A stretch of 64,000 nucleotides of DNA, taken from NCBI RefSeq assembly GCF_026723825.1, contig NZ_CP113519.1, positions 1,488,001-1,552,000 on the forward strand, read 5' to 3'. The notes below the pieces were generated by a model. It made no database searches. It saw only the letters and a list, made by a program, of their open reading frames with translations, and was not told the origin of the DNA. Below are positions 44,426-52,613 of this stretch, piece after piece. This stretch comes from Pseudomonas sp. GOM7 (GTDB lineage: Bacteria; Pseudomonadota; Gammaproteobacteria; Pseudomonadales; Pseudomonadaceae). A program made the position numbers and the translations under genes. How positions within the stretch are numbered: the first letter of the stretch is position 1; every line of letters begins with the position of its first letter.

Positions 44426-45278
44426 AGCGCTACTTACTATCACGCTAATTTTTTTAGGATCACAGGGGATGGCTTACGAATTTAAGTGTGTGCACGAAAA
44501 GGATACGGCCCCACAGCTTGATAAAGAGGCTGACGGCTGGTTTCAGCAGGCCAGAAATATAAGCAAGGAGCGCTTGCCAGACTGGGCGAAAGTCGCCCAG
44601 CTTTATCAGCGAGCTGTTGATAAAGAGCATTGGAAAGCCATGCATAATCTTGCAGAGCTTTATCTGCGCGGTAAGGGGGTGCACAAGGACACTAACAAGG
44701 CCATTGATCTTTATCAGCGCATGGTCGAATTGAATGTGCCACTTGGCTATTACGACATGAGTGTTATGGTACAGCGCGGTGTTGGGGTGGTGCAGTCTGA
44801 CAAGGAGGCTATGCTTTTCCTGATAAAAGCGGCCGACATGGGCAGCCCCCACGCCCAGACTCGAATTGGCTACATATATATATATGATAAAAATCAAGAT
44901 CCCACTGGATTGGATTACTTGAAGTGTGCGGCCAAACAAGGCTTTGCTGATGCAAATTACAAGCTTGCTACCTATTATGAAGGCATTGACGTCAACTATC
45001 CTGTAGCAATGCACTATTATCAGAATGCAGCGGCTTTGGGGGAATCAAAAGGTGCAATGAACATCGAGAGAGTATTCAGAGAGGGGCGGTTCGGTTATGA
45101 GCGAAACGAGGAAATCGCCAGCGCCTACGAAAAAATATATGACCAAATAGACGATAATCCCGATGCTCGTTTTCCTAACTTAGCCAAAGACCATCCACTT
45201 CCTCCACACCCTGTCCAGGGCTACCATGCCGACAAGGATATCAACTGGAAGCCTACTGGCCGTGCGGACGATTATTAA
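44406..45278 (+). CDS. Sel1-repeat periplasmic immunity protein (intact copy)
   Basis: A 290-residue secreted protein (signal MRQLWIKALLTITLIFLGSQGMA). Sel1-like helical repeats run from about residue 75 (AMHNLAELYLRGKGVHKDTN, GYYDMSVMVQRGVGVVQSDK, SPHAQTRIGYIYIYDKNQD). In P. aeruginosa, PldB is neutralised by tandem Sel1-like proteins beside it, so this is very probably its immunity factor. It overlaps the effector gene. An (AT)6 tract at 44874-44885 keeps the frame open. The base composition is far more AT-rich than its surroundings, typical of effector-immunity islands. Confidence 0.88.
   Translation: MRQLWIKALLTITLIFLGSQGMAYEFKCVHEKDTAPQLDKEADGWFQQARNISKERLPDWAKVAQLYQRAVDKEHWKAMHNLAELYLRGKGVHKDTNKAIDLYQRMVELNVPLGYYDMSVMVQRGVGVVQSDKEAMLFLIKAADMGSPHAQTRIGYIYIYDKNQDPTGLDYLKCAAKQGFADANYKLATYYEGIDVNYPVAMHYYQNAAALGESKGAMNIERVFREGRFGYERNEEIASAYEKIYDQIDDNPDARFPNLAKDHPLPPHPVQGYHADKDINWKPTGRADDY
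44874..44885. repeat. (AT)6 microsatellite in the intact immunity gene
   Basis: Six AT units encode IYIY between RIGY and DKNQD. The same site in the next copy has five units. Confidence 0.9.
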
Positions 45279-46126
45279 GGCGGTCACTCTCAGTTTTTTC
45301 TGTGCGATGGCGCCAGCCGTGGCTTACGAGTTCAAGTGCGTACACGAAAAGGATACGGCGCCACAATTTGATAAAGAGGCTGATGGCTGGTTTCAACAAG
45401 CCAGAAAGATAAGCAAGGAACGCTTGCCAGATTGGGTGAAAGTAGCCCATCTGTATCAACAAGCTGTTGACAAAGATCATTGGAAGGCCATGCATAATCT
45501 TGCAGAGCTTTATTTGCGTGGTAAGGGCGTATCCAAGGACACAAATAAAGCCATTGATCTCTATCAGAGAATGGTCGATTTGAATGTGCCGCTTGGCTAC
45601 TACGATATGAGTGTTATGGTACAGCGGGGCGTGGGGGTGGTGCAGTCTGACAGGGACGCTATGCTTTTTCTGCTAAAGGCCGCAGACCTAGGAAGCCCGC
45701 ATGCGCAAACTCGAATTGGATACATATATATATGATAAACATCAAGATGCGACAGGGCTAGATTACTTGAGGTGCGCGGCCATGCAGGATTTCGCTGATG
45801 CCAATTATAAGCTAGCTAGCTACAACAAGAATATTGATGCAAATTATCCTGTTGCTATGCACTACTATCAGCGAGCAGCGGCTTTGGGAGATCCCAAAGC
45901 CGCCATGGTAATTGAGGATGCCTTTCGAAATGGTCTGTTCGAGTACAAAGTTGATGTAATTCTTGCTGAAGACTACAGAAATGTATATAGAAAGCTGAAG
46001 GCTGATCCCGATGCTCGTTTCCCTAACTTGGCTAAAGATCACCCGCTTCCTCCACACCCTATCCAAGGCTACCACGCCGACAAGGATATCAACTGGAAGC
46101 CTACTGGCCGTGCGGACGATTATTGA
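45262..46126 (+). pseudogene. Second immunity copy, frameshifted at an (AT)5 tract
   Basis: A tandem duplicate of the previous gene, starting at GTG 45262 inside its last codons (signal MRTIIKAVTLSFFCAMAPAVA). It reads as far as RIGYIYI and stops at 45733-45735. The reading then continues in another frame (IYDKHQDATGLDYLRCAAMQ...) to the same GRADDY end at 46126. The shift is exactly one AT unit: (AT)5 at 45724-45733 here against (AT)6 in the first copy. The N-terminal product would be a 157-residue secreted fragment. It may be decayed or switchable. Confidence 0.85.
45724..45733. repeat. (AT)5 microsatellite causing the frameshift
   Basis: Five AT units where the sister copy has six; addition of one unit would restore the full frame. 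Confidence 0.9.
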
Positions 46127-46158
46127 ATGTCGCATTCAATGTCATGGAAGAAAAACCA

Positions 46159-46374
46159 ATGAAAGCATTCATGATCATTTGTATGTTGCTTTTTGGCGTT
46201 CTGGCTTTGCTTTCGGCGCTGTTATGGATGGGAGGCGTGGCAGGTGCGGTGACAGGGGGCGGTAGAGGAACCGATGACCTTGACTATCTGTTGACCTTGT
46301 CTGCGGTTTTCCTCGGCTTGGCGTGCATCAGTGGTGTCACCACTTTGGCAGTGCTGTGTAAGAAAAAAACCTAA
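46159..46374 (+). CDS. Small two-helix membrane protein
   Basis: A 71-residue protein of two membrane helices (MKAFMIICMLLFGVLALLSA, then LSAVFLGLACISGVTTLAVL) with a KKKT tail. I start at 46159, where ggaag is nine bases upstream; 46144 is an alternative. It belongs to the T6SS island by position and AT-rich composition. Its role is unknown; it may be an accessory immunity protein. Confidence 0.6.
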   Translation: MKAFMIICMLLFGVLALLSALLWMGGVAGAVTGGGRGTDDLDYLLTLSAVFLGLACISGVTTLAVLCKKKT

Positions 46375-46384
46375 CGCAGCCCTG

Positions 46385-46756
46385 ATGAATACTTGGCTTG
46401 CTGGGTTGAAGGTTTTCTGGGCCGTGCTCTCGGGGCTGGCCATGCCCGTTAGCCTGACTGTCGTACCGGTGATGACCGGGAGTGTGCCTTTCTTTGTCGC
46501 AGCAGGCTGCTTTTCACTGGCCGGTTGTATCCCTTTTATCAAGCAGCTCTCGATCATTGCGCGGTTCTGTCTGATCATCGCTGTCATCGGCACAGGTCTT
46601 ATCCATGGTGACCCTCATCGCTGGCCAGATGGTCTATTGCTGACCTTCGGTGTACCGGTGATCCTGTACTTCATGCTGCGAGGTGCATCCAAGAGGCTGA
46701 AAAAACTCGGCACTGCGATGCGCAGCTCACAAGAAAAAGCGATGGGCAGAGGTTGA
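46385..46756 (+). CDS. Membrane protein of unknown function
   Basis: A 123-residue protein with about four hydrophobic segments (LAGLKVFWAVLSGLAMPVSL, FFVAAGCFSLAGCIPF, FCLIIAVIGTGL, LLLTFGVPVILYFML) and a basic tail. Start 46385 is ten bases after the previous stop. No family is recognised. It is the last gene of the T6SS island and convergent with algG. Confidence 0.55.
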   Translation: MNTWLAGLKVFWAVLSGLAMPVSLTVVPVMTGSVPFFVAAGCFSLAGCIPFIKQLSIIARFCLIIAVIGTGLIHGDPHRWPDGLLLTFGVPVILYFMLRGASKRLKKLGTAMRSSQEKAMGRG

Positions 46757-46815
46757 ACTCGATCTCCCCATGCTTGCTCGCCCGCTCACAGCCCGCCGCT
46801 GTCCACCTCATCCTC

Positions 46816-48288
46816 TCAGTTACTGCAGGGCTGCCCGGTGCTGGCGCTGTTTGGGCTTTGCGTGATCAGCATGTGGCAATGACGGCGCACTGTGCTGTCG
46901 AGGATCTGGCTCTGCAGCGGCAGCAGGTCGCCGATCAGCAGGTTTTGCAGCAGCGGGTTGGCGCGGAACTGGTTGTCGCCGAGCACGGTATTCTGCATGC
47001 CTTCCACGCGGATCATGGCCTTGCCGATGTTTTCCAGGGTGTTGCCGCTGATCACCAGCTCGCCGGCGGCCGGCTGGTCGTTGCGCAGGCTGATGGCGTA
47101 TTCGGGGGTGGAGCTGATGCGATTGCCAAGAATCCAGGCGCCATTGATCTCGCCAGCATCGATGGCGCTCAGGCGGCTGTTGGCGATCAGGTTGTCTTCG
47201 ATCAGCAGTTGGCTGCCGTCCTTAATCTGGCGCAGCATCATGCCGTAGCCCTGGGAGGCGCCCATGAGATTGCCGCGGATCAGCAGGGCGCCGCTTTGTT
47301 CGTTGACTTCGATGGCGCTCTTGCCGGTGTGCAGGATCAGGTTGTCGCGAATGCGCCCGCTGCTGCTGCCGCCGATACGGATGCCGCTGTTGTGCTTGAC
47401 CCCGTCGATGCGGTTGTCGGCGATGAGGAAGCGACTGTTGCTGATGTCGATGGCGTATTGCTGTAGCTGGTTGAAGCGGTTGTCACGGATCAGCGCGTCG
47501 CTGTGGCGCAGTTCCAGGGCGCTGGACATGTTGTCGAACTGGCTGTTGCTGATGAGGATGCGCGCAGGTGGCTGGCTGGGCGCTTGCTGGGTGCTCAGGC
47601 CACTGCTGATGCCACGGGAGAAGTTGGCGTTGTAGCCGATCTTCACCAGATGGGCGTTGTCCAGGCGCAGGCGACTGCCGGCCCAGTTCATGATGAAGGG
47701 GCGGGTGGGGCGATCGGTGCTGAGTGCGCGACCGTCGCTCCAGCTTTCCAGGCGTGAGTTGCGTACCTGCAGCAGGCCCTGGTTGATCAGCGCTGTGCCG
47801 GAGGGGCCGAACAGATAGAGCACCTGGTCATCGATCAGCAGGGCGGCGTCTTCGCCAATCATCAGCGGGTAGCTGAGCAGATAACCGTCCTGGTGGCGAC
47901 GCAACACCTTGGGGTCGTTCAGTTGCGCTTGCAGTTGCGCCAGGGTGATGGCACCGCCACGAATAACCACGGCCCGTGGATGTTGCGCCTGGTAGCTGGC
48001 AACCGCGCGGAACAGGCCGTTGTGCACGAAGGGCTCGAACGGCCAGCTACCGGCCTGGGCCGAGTACATGGGCTCCAGGTGGGCGCTGCCACGCTGGTTG
48101 GGCACTGACAGATGCATGGCTGGCGGTTGGCTGTGCTGGAGAATCTGCCGGCGTGGGAGTTGCTGCTGTTGCTCCTGCCACTGGGGATCGAGGGTGCGCA
48201 GGGCAGCCGGAGCTGCCTGGGCGAGCAGTGGGCAGGTCATGCAGCTCAGCAGGAGCAGTGCGCGGGAGAGGGGCAGTGCCTGGGGCAT
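46816..48288 (-). CDS. algG: AlgG-like periplasmic beta-helix protein lacking DPHD motif
   Basis: A 490-residue protein with a signal peptide (ending LAQAAPA). Its N-terminal half matches AlgG (VASYQAQHPRAVVIRGG). A right-handed beta-helix follows, of repeated DN/SN-ended turns (LISNSQFDNMSSALELRHSD and so on). AlgG epimerises mannuronate to guluronate with a DPHD motif; the aligned site here reads AIDISNSRF (Asp281-Ile-Ser-Asn284), so the catalytic His is gone. It may be an inactive epimerase kept for its scaffold role with AlgX and AlgK, or it may have a new activity. It is last in the rearranged operon, 14 bases after algL. Confidence 0.8.
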   Translation of the reverse strand: MPQALPLSRALLLLSCMTCPLLAQAAPAALRTLDPQWQEQQQQLPRRQILQHSQPPAMHLSVPNQRGSAHLEPMYSAQAGSWPFEPFVHNGLFRAVASYQAQHPRAVVIRGGAITLAQLQAQLNDPKVLRRHQDGYLLSYPLMIGEDAALLIDDQVLYLFGPSGTALINQGLLQVRNSRLESWSDGRALSTDRPTRPFIMNWAGSRLRLDNAHLVKIGYNANFSRGISSGLSTQQAPSQPPARILISNSQFDNMSSALELRHSDALIRDNRFNQLQQYAIDISNSRFLIADNRIDGVKHNSGIRIGGSSSGRIRDNLILHTGKSAIEVNEQSGALLIRGNLMGASQGYGMMLRQIKDGSQLLIEDNLIANSRLSAIDAGEINGAWILGNRISSTPEYAISLRNDQPAAGELVISGNTLENIGKAMIRVEGMQNTVLGDNQFRANPLLQNLLIGDLLPLQSQILDSTVRRHCHMLITQSPNSASTGQPCSN

Positions 48289-48302
48289 GGCGGCGTCCTG
48301 TG

Positions 48303-49409
48303 TCAGTTGAGGCGAGGGTAGAGTGGTTTGAGATCACCACCCACCTGGCTGTAGCCATTGATGTCTTGGCCATATGCCTGGTAGAGGCGTCTGGCCCATG
48401 CATGCTGCGGATAGCGGTTGAGAAACGGCAGCAGCCAGACCATCTTGTGCGTGCCGACTTCGGCCTGGCGCTGGGTCAGCTCGGGCAGGGCCTTGGGTTC
48501 CAGCACGGCGCGCGCGGCGAAGTTGGCCAGGGCGGCGAACTTGCTGCGCTCCTCTGCGGTGAGCGGCCGGCCATTGGTTTCTGCCGTTTCCACCAGCAAG
48601 GTCAGTGGCACCATGGCGTAGTGCGTATAGTCGGCGGCCAGGCGGCCACGGGCGACTTCCAGTGGCAGGTAGGCGTAATCGCCCTGGCCGGCGGTGATCT
48701 GGCCGATGGCGCGGCGCAGGGCGACATCGGCCCAGGCCAGGGCGCGGTCGTCGTTGCGCAGCATGGCGCTGGCCGCCACGGCCCAGGCCGCCCAGTAGTC
48801 ATGGTTGTTGAAGTAGATGCCGGGGTCGTGGCGACGCGGCTCGTATTCGGCCATCACCTTGGCCGAGAGCTGGCCGAGCCAACGCTGCTGCACGCTGCTC
48901 AACTGGTAGCGCTGGTCGCTAAGGGCGCGCACCTTGAGCAGGGTGGTGGCGATGGCGGCCAACGCCCATTTGCGTGCGGCCACGCCGGTCTTGCTGGCAT
49001 CGTCGCTGAGCAGGGCCGATTGGCTGCCCCAGGCGTCGAGCCATTGGCTCAGACAACCCAGAGCGACGTTGGCTTCTTCGGCCTTCTTCGCGCGCTGGAA
49101 CACTTCACCGGCCTTGATCAGGCCACTGATGTAGTACTGCACCTGCTGGCGAACACGCTGGGTGTCCTTGCTCTGCTTGGCCGTCAGGCGTGACTTGCTG
49201 CTGTCGCTCTGGTCGTACTTGCTGTCGAGCTGCAGGTGGCCGGTGTAGGCCGGCGGTGGCGTTTTCGGGCAGCGCTGGTGGCGGTAGTCGTCCACCAGTG
49301 CGGATGCCGGCGTGGCCTGGCTGACCCAGATCGATTGCGTGGCGTTGGCACTCAGGGGGCCGAGCAGCAGGACGGTGGCCAGCCACCTGATCGAGGGGGT
49401 CACAGGCAT
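48303..49409 (-). CDS. algL: Alginate lyase AlgL
   Basis: A 368-residue periplasmic polysaccharide lyase family 5 enzyme with a signal peptide (MPVTPSIRWLATVLLLGPLSANA). YDQSDSSKSRL and the catalytic FNNHDYWAAWAV motif are present. AlgL removes alginate that strays into the periplasm. ATG 49409 overlaps the algX end by ten bases. In the usual operon AlgL follows AlgG and AlgX; here AlgG comes after it. Confidence 0.95.
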   Translation of the reverse strand: MPVTPSIRWLATVLLLGPLSANATQSIWVSQATPASALVDDYRHQRCPKTPPPAYTGHLQLDSKYDQSDSSKSRLTAKQSKDTQRVRQQVQYYISGLIKAGEVFQRAKKAEEANVALGCLSQWLDAWGSQSALLSDDASKTGVAARKWALAAIATTLLKVRALSDQRYQLSSVQQRWLGQLSAKVMAEYEPRRHDPGIYFNNHDYWAAWAVAASAMLRNDDRALAWADVALRRAIGQITAGQGDYAYLPLEVARGRLAADYTHYAMVPLTLLVETAETNGRPLTAEERSKFAALANFAARAVLEPKALPELTQRQAEVGTHKMVWLLPFLNRYPQHAWARRLYQAYGQDINGYSQVGGDLKPLYPRLN

Positions 49410-50818
49410 AGCTTGGTCTCGATCTGCAGGGGTTGCTCGATGATCTGGGTCGGTTCGAGGAAGACGGACAGCAGGTTGGCGTCGCGGAATTCGGCGGCGC
49501 GGCTCAGCTCCAGGTAGTACTGCCCGCTGTTGACGATGGCCTCGCGGCGGAACCACACCTTGTCGCGGGTGCCGTTGTCGTAATAGGTGATGATGTAGAA
49601 GTTCTTCAGGTTGGGGTCACTGATGCGGATGTCCAGTACGCCGTCGCGACCTTTGAGATCCTTGCGTTGTGCCCCGGCATTGCTGAGCAGTTCGATGCGA
49701 TCGTTGAGTTGCAGGCCAGGACGCTCGACGCGTGCCTCGAGTTCGCTGGGGCTGGCCTTGCAGCCGCCGTTGACCGCTGGCACCAGTTGCCGGTAGGTGA
49801 TGTCGCCATCGAGGCGGTAGTTGGCCGGCAGTTCCCAGATGATCAGCTTGGGCGCCTTGTCCGGCGCATAGTTGTCGGACAGCAGGTATTGCAGCAACGA
49901 GCCATCCTGGCCGGCGCCGGGCAGGGCGTAGTTGACCAGGTCGCTGCTCAGGTATTGCTTGAGGAAGCCGTCGAAGTTGAACTGCTTGGTTTCGTCTTCA
50001 CGGGCGGCGGAGTTACTGGTACCGACCAGGACGATCTCGGGCTCGGGCTGTTCCTCGAACAGCAGGGCGGCGTCGTTGCTTTCCGGGACGGTCTGGTAGC
50101 CCGGTACGAATTGATTGCCGTAGCGGTTGCCGCAGATCGCGTTGAGGCCGAGGTTGAGGGTGCCGTCCTTGAACAGGGTCATGTTCTGCTCGGTCTTGTA
50201 GCCCTTGTGTGCGAGCTGGGCGTAGACCGGCTGTTGACGGATGGTGTCGGCGGTGACCCTGGCGATGGCCTCGGCGCCCACCGGGGTCCAGTGGTGGTCG
50301 CGGCGGAAGAAGAAGTCCTTGGGGGGCTGCTGCACCAGGCCCATGATGTCCGGCACTATGGCGCCTGCGTCGCGCATCTGCTGCAGGAAGTTGCGCAGGT
50401 TGCCGCTGGCGCGGGCGTAATCGAAACCGTGCGCTTGCCCCGGCAGAAGCTGGGCGCGATGCATCAGGCCACGGGTCGGTTGTACCGCCATCACCACCTG
50501 GGTGCCATGGCTGGCGAAGGCGCGCATCAGGCGGGCGAACTCCGGCTGCATGGCGGCCGGAATGCCGAAGTCGTTGGTCAGATCCACTTCGGAACGGAAC
50601 AGCCAGTGGTCACGGCCCGGCACGAGCTGCTTGAGCGCCTTCATGTTGCCCTGGGCGTATTCCTCGGGTGCACTCAGTTGCGGGCAGATCAGGCATTGCA
50701 GATCCGCGCAGTCATCGGCCTGGCTCGCCGGCGCCGCGGCGAAGCTGGCCTGCATGCCGCCCACCAGCAGGCTGCCGATGGCCAGGGAAAGGTAGTGTTT
50801 CATCTTCGTCGGGATCAT
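49400..50818 (-). CDS. algX: Alginate O-acetyltransferase AlgX
   Basis: A 472-residue periplasmic protein with a signal peptide. The SGNH/AlgJ-like domain has the catalytic Asp-His pair in RRDHHWTPVG and the Ser in LVGTSNSAA. A C-terminal carbohydrate-binding module follows. AlgX transfers acetyl to alginate and bridges the export complex. Start 50818 (MIPTKMKHYL) or 50803 (MKHYL) both leave a good signal peptide. It follows algF by 34 bases. Confidence 0.95.
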   Translation of the reverse strand: MIPTKMKHYLSLAIGSLLVGGMQASFAAAPASQADDCADLQCLICPQLSAPEEYAQGNMKALKQLVPGRDHWLFRSEVDLTNDFGIPAAMQPEFARLMRAFASHGTQVVMAVQPTRGLMHRAQLLPGQAHGFDYARASGNLRNFLQQMRDAGAIVPDIMGLVQQPPKDFFFRRDHHWTPVGAEAIARVTADTIRQQPVYAQLAHKGYKTEQNMTLFKDGTLNLGLNAICGNRYGNQFVPGYQTVPESNDAALLFEEQPEPEIVLVGTSNSAAREDETKQFNFDGFLKQYLSSDLVNYALPGAGQDGSLLQYLLSDNYAPDKAPKLIIWELPANYRLDGDITYRQLVPAVNGGCKASPSELEARVERPGLQLNDRIELLSNAGAQRKDLKGRDGVLDIRISDPNLKNFYIITYYDNGTRDKVWFRREAIVNSGQYYLELSRAAEFRDANLLSVFLEPTQIIEQPLQIETKLCL

Positions 50819-50852
50819 CGTCCGCTTACTCGTAGGGCCTGCTGGTCGGAAT

Positions 50853-51497
50853 TCATTCGGTGGCGTCGATGCTGTTGGCCAGGGTGATGGCGCGGTAGCC
50901 ATTGCCTGCCGGCAGCAGGGCATAGCTGTAGGAACGGCCCTTTTTCAGGAACAGTTCGTCGAAGCTGGCCAGCTTGTCGTTGTCGGCGTAGGCGGCGAAG
51001 GCGATCTTCAGCTCGTTGACCATGCGGCTGCCGGTCTGGTCGCGTTGCAGGGTGTCGACCACCACATGTTGGCCATCGACGGTCTTCAGCGCGGCGGGCT
51101 TGTCGGTGAAGTTGTAGAAGGCGATCTGCGCCTTGCGCGGTTCGTCGACGAACTTGTCGGTCAGCAGCAGCAACTTGCCGTCGCGGTAGATCACGGTGCT
51201 GGCCGTGTTGGCCTTGAGCTCGCTCTCCAGGGTCTGCCCGTCGGCGCTGATGATCTGCTTGCCCGGTGCGACGAAACGATAGCCACCGAATTGCCCGCTG
51301 TTGACGAGCTGGGGCTTGTTCTTGCCGCTCAAGCCGACTTCGATGTTGCGCTCGCTCAGGTTCAGCACCCGGACGAAAGCCGAGTTGGCCGGTGCCACCG
51401 GGTCATAGAGGTCGGCATTGCCGTCCTGGGCCGCCTGGGCAGCGGTGCAGCCGATGATCAGCAGCATGAACAGGGCGCGAAGCGGGGAGATGGGCAT
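50853..51497 (-). CDS. algF: Alginate acetylation protein AlgF
   Basis: A 214-residue periplasmic protein with a signal peptide (LFMLLIIGCTAAQAA). ADLYDPVAPANSAFVRVLNL and FGGYRFVAPGKQ are characteristic. AlgF hands acetyl groups between AlgI/AlgJ and AlgX. A strong gaagagg lies before the ATG, with a twelve-base gap to algJ. Confidence 0.95.
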   Translation of the reverse strand: MPISPLRALFMLLIIGCTAAQAAQDGNADLYDPVAPANSAFVRVLNLSERNIEVGLSGKNKPQLVNSGQFGGYRFVAPGKQIISADGQTLESELKANTASTVIYRDGKLLLLTDKFVDEPRKAQIAFYNFTDKPAALKTVDGQHVVVDTLQRDQTGSRMVNELKIAFAAYADNDKLASFDELFLKKGRSYSYALLPAGNGYRAITLANSIDATE

Positions 51498-51509
51498 GAA
51501 GCACCTCTT

Positions 51510-52604
51510 CTATTGTTGGGCGATGGGGGAGGGGAGTTGGCGTTGCGCGAGCAGGGTGCGCAGGGGGAATTCCCAGACGACGGTGTGCACGTCGCCGCTG
51601 GCGGCTGCCGGGCTGGCGAGAAAGGCGTTCATGGCCTCGAACGGGCCGCGTGCTTCCAGGGCCACGCTGATCAGATCACGCTGCAGCGCCTGCTTGAGAA
51701 AGCCGGTGAAATTCCAGTCATCGATGCGCGTATAGCTGGTGCCGACCACGGCCAGGGATACCGCCTCGTCGGCGAACAGGCTGTCGCCGATGTCCTTGGG
51801 CGAGCCTTTGAGGGTTTCGTGCAGGGCGATGTGCACTGGCGCGAAGTAGCTGGGGGCGAAGCGAGGGTCGAACTTGAGGTAGTTGAGCAGATCCCCGGGC
51901 ACCTGTTTCTCGCCCACCGTCTGGGTGACGTAAGCCGTAGTGCCGGCCAGCTCGGGGAACTGCCGGGCCAGTGTGCGTGCGGCCAGGTCGGCGCCCTGTG
52001 GTGTCCAGTGGGTATCGTTGCGCAGGAACAGGGGCAGGGCGGCGGCTGCCTCGTTGTAGGCACCACGCAGATCCGCCGAGGCGATGCCGCGCTCGCTCAG
52101 GCGTGCGCGAAAGTCCTCGTACAAACCGCTGAGCTGCGCGCTGGGTGCCAGGCGTGAATGCTCGGCGTAGGTGTCCAGCTTCATCGGAATGGGCAACAGG
52201 ATCAGTCGTGTGCCCTTGGCCGCCAGTTGTTCGCGGGCCTTGTCGATCAGCGTCAGTTGCTTGTCCAGGTTCTCTTCCAGATCACCGGGCAGCAGGTACT
52301 CTTGATTGGTGAACAGCCAGCCGTCACGACCCAGCACCACGCCACTGGCGCCTTCGCGGAACAGCGCATATTGAATATCGGCCCACAGCTCGATGGATGG
52401 GTCACGCAGGAACAGGCTCTTGTCGTAGTAATGCTCGAACTTGCGCACCAGCTTGCCATCGAAGAACAGCGCCATGGCCTGGCCGGCGTTCTGCTGGCTG
52501 GCAAAGCCGAACACCAGCGGCAGGGAATACAGACACATGCCGCACAGCAGCACGATGAAGAGGATGCCGTTGATCTTGCTGGCCGAACTCATCACGGGAA
52601 ACAT
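51510..52604 (-). CDS. algJ: Alginate O-acetyltransferase AlgJ
   Basis: A 364-residue protein anchored by an N-terminal helix (INGILFIVLLCGMCLYSLPL), with an SGNH-like domain: Asp-His in RNDTHWTPQG and Ser in VVGTSYTRI. It acetylates alginate or the AlgI-linked relay at the periplasmic face. A gaggag ribosome site precedes it; the gap to algI is nine bases. Confidence 0.95.
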   Translation of the reverse strand: MFPVMSSASKINGILFIVLLCGMCLYSLPLVFGFASQQNAGQAMALFFDGKLVRKFEHYYDKSLFLRDPSIELWADIQYALFREGASGVVLGRDGWLFTNQEYLLPGDLEENLDKQLTLIDKAREQLAAKGTRLILLPIPMKLDTYAEHSRLAPSAQLSGLYEDFRARLSERGIASADLRGAYNEAAAALPLFLRNDTHWTPQGADLAARTLARQFPELAGTTAYVTQTVGEKQVPGDLLNYLKFDPRFAPSYFAPVHIALHETLKGSPKDIGDSLFADEAVSLAVVGTSYTRIDDWNFTGFLKQALQRDLISVALEARGPFEAMNAFLASPAAASGDVHTVVWEFPLRTLLAQRQLPSPIAQQ

Positions 52605-52613
52605 GCGCGCTCC

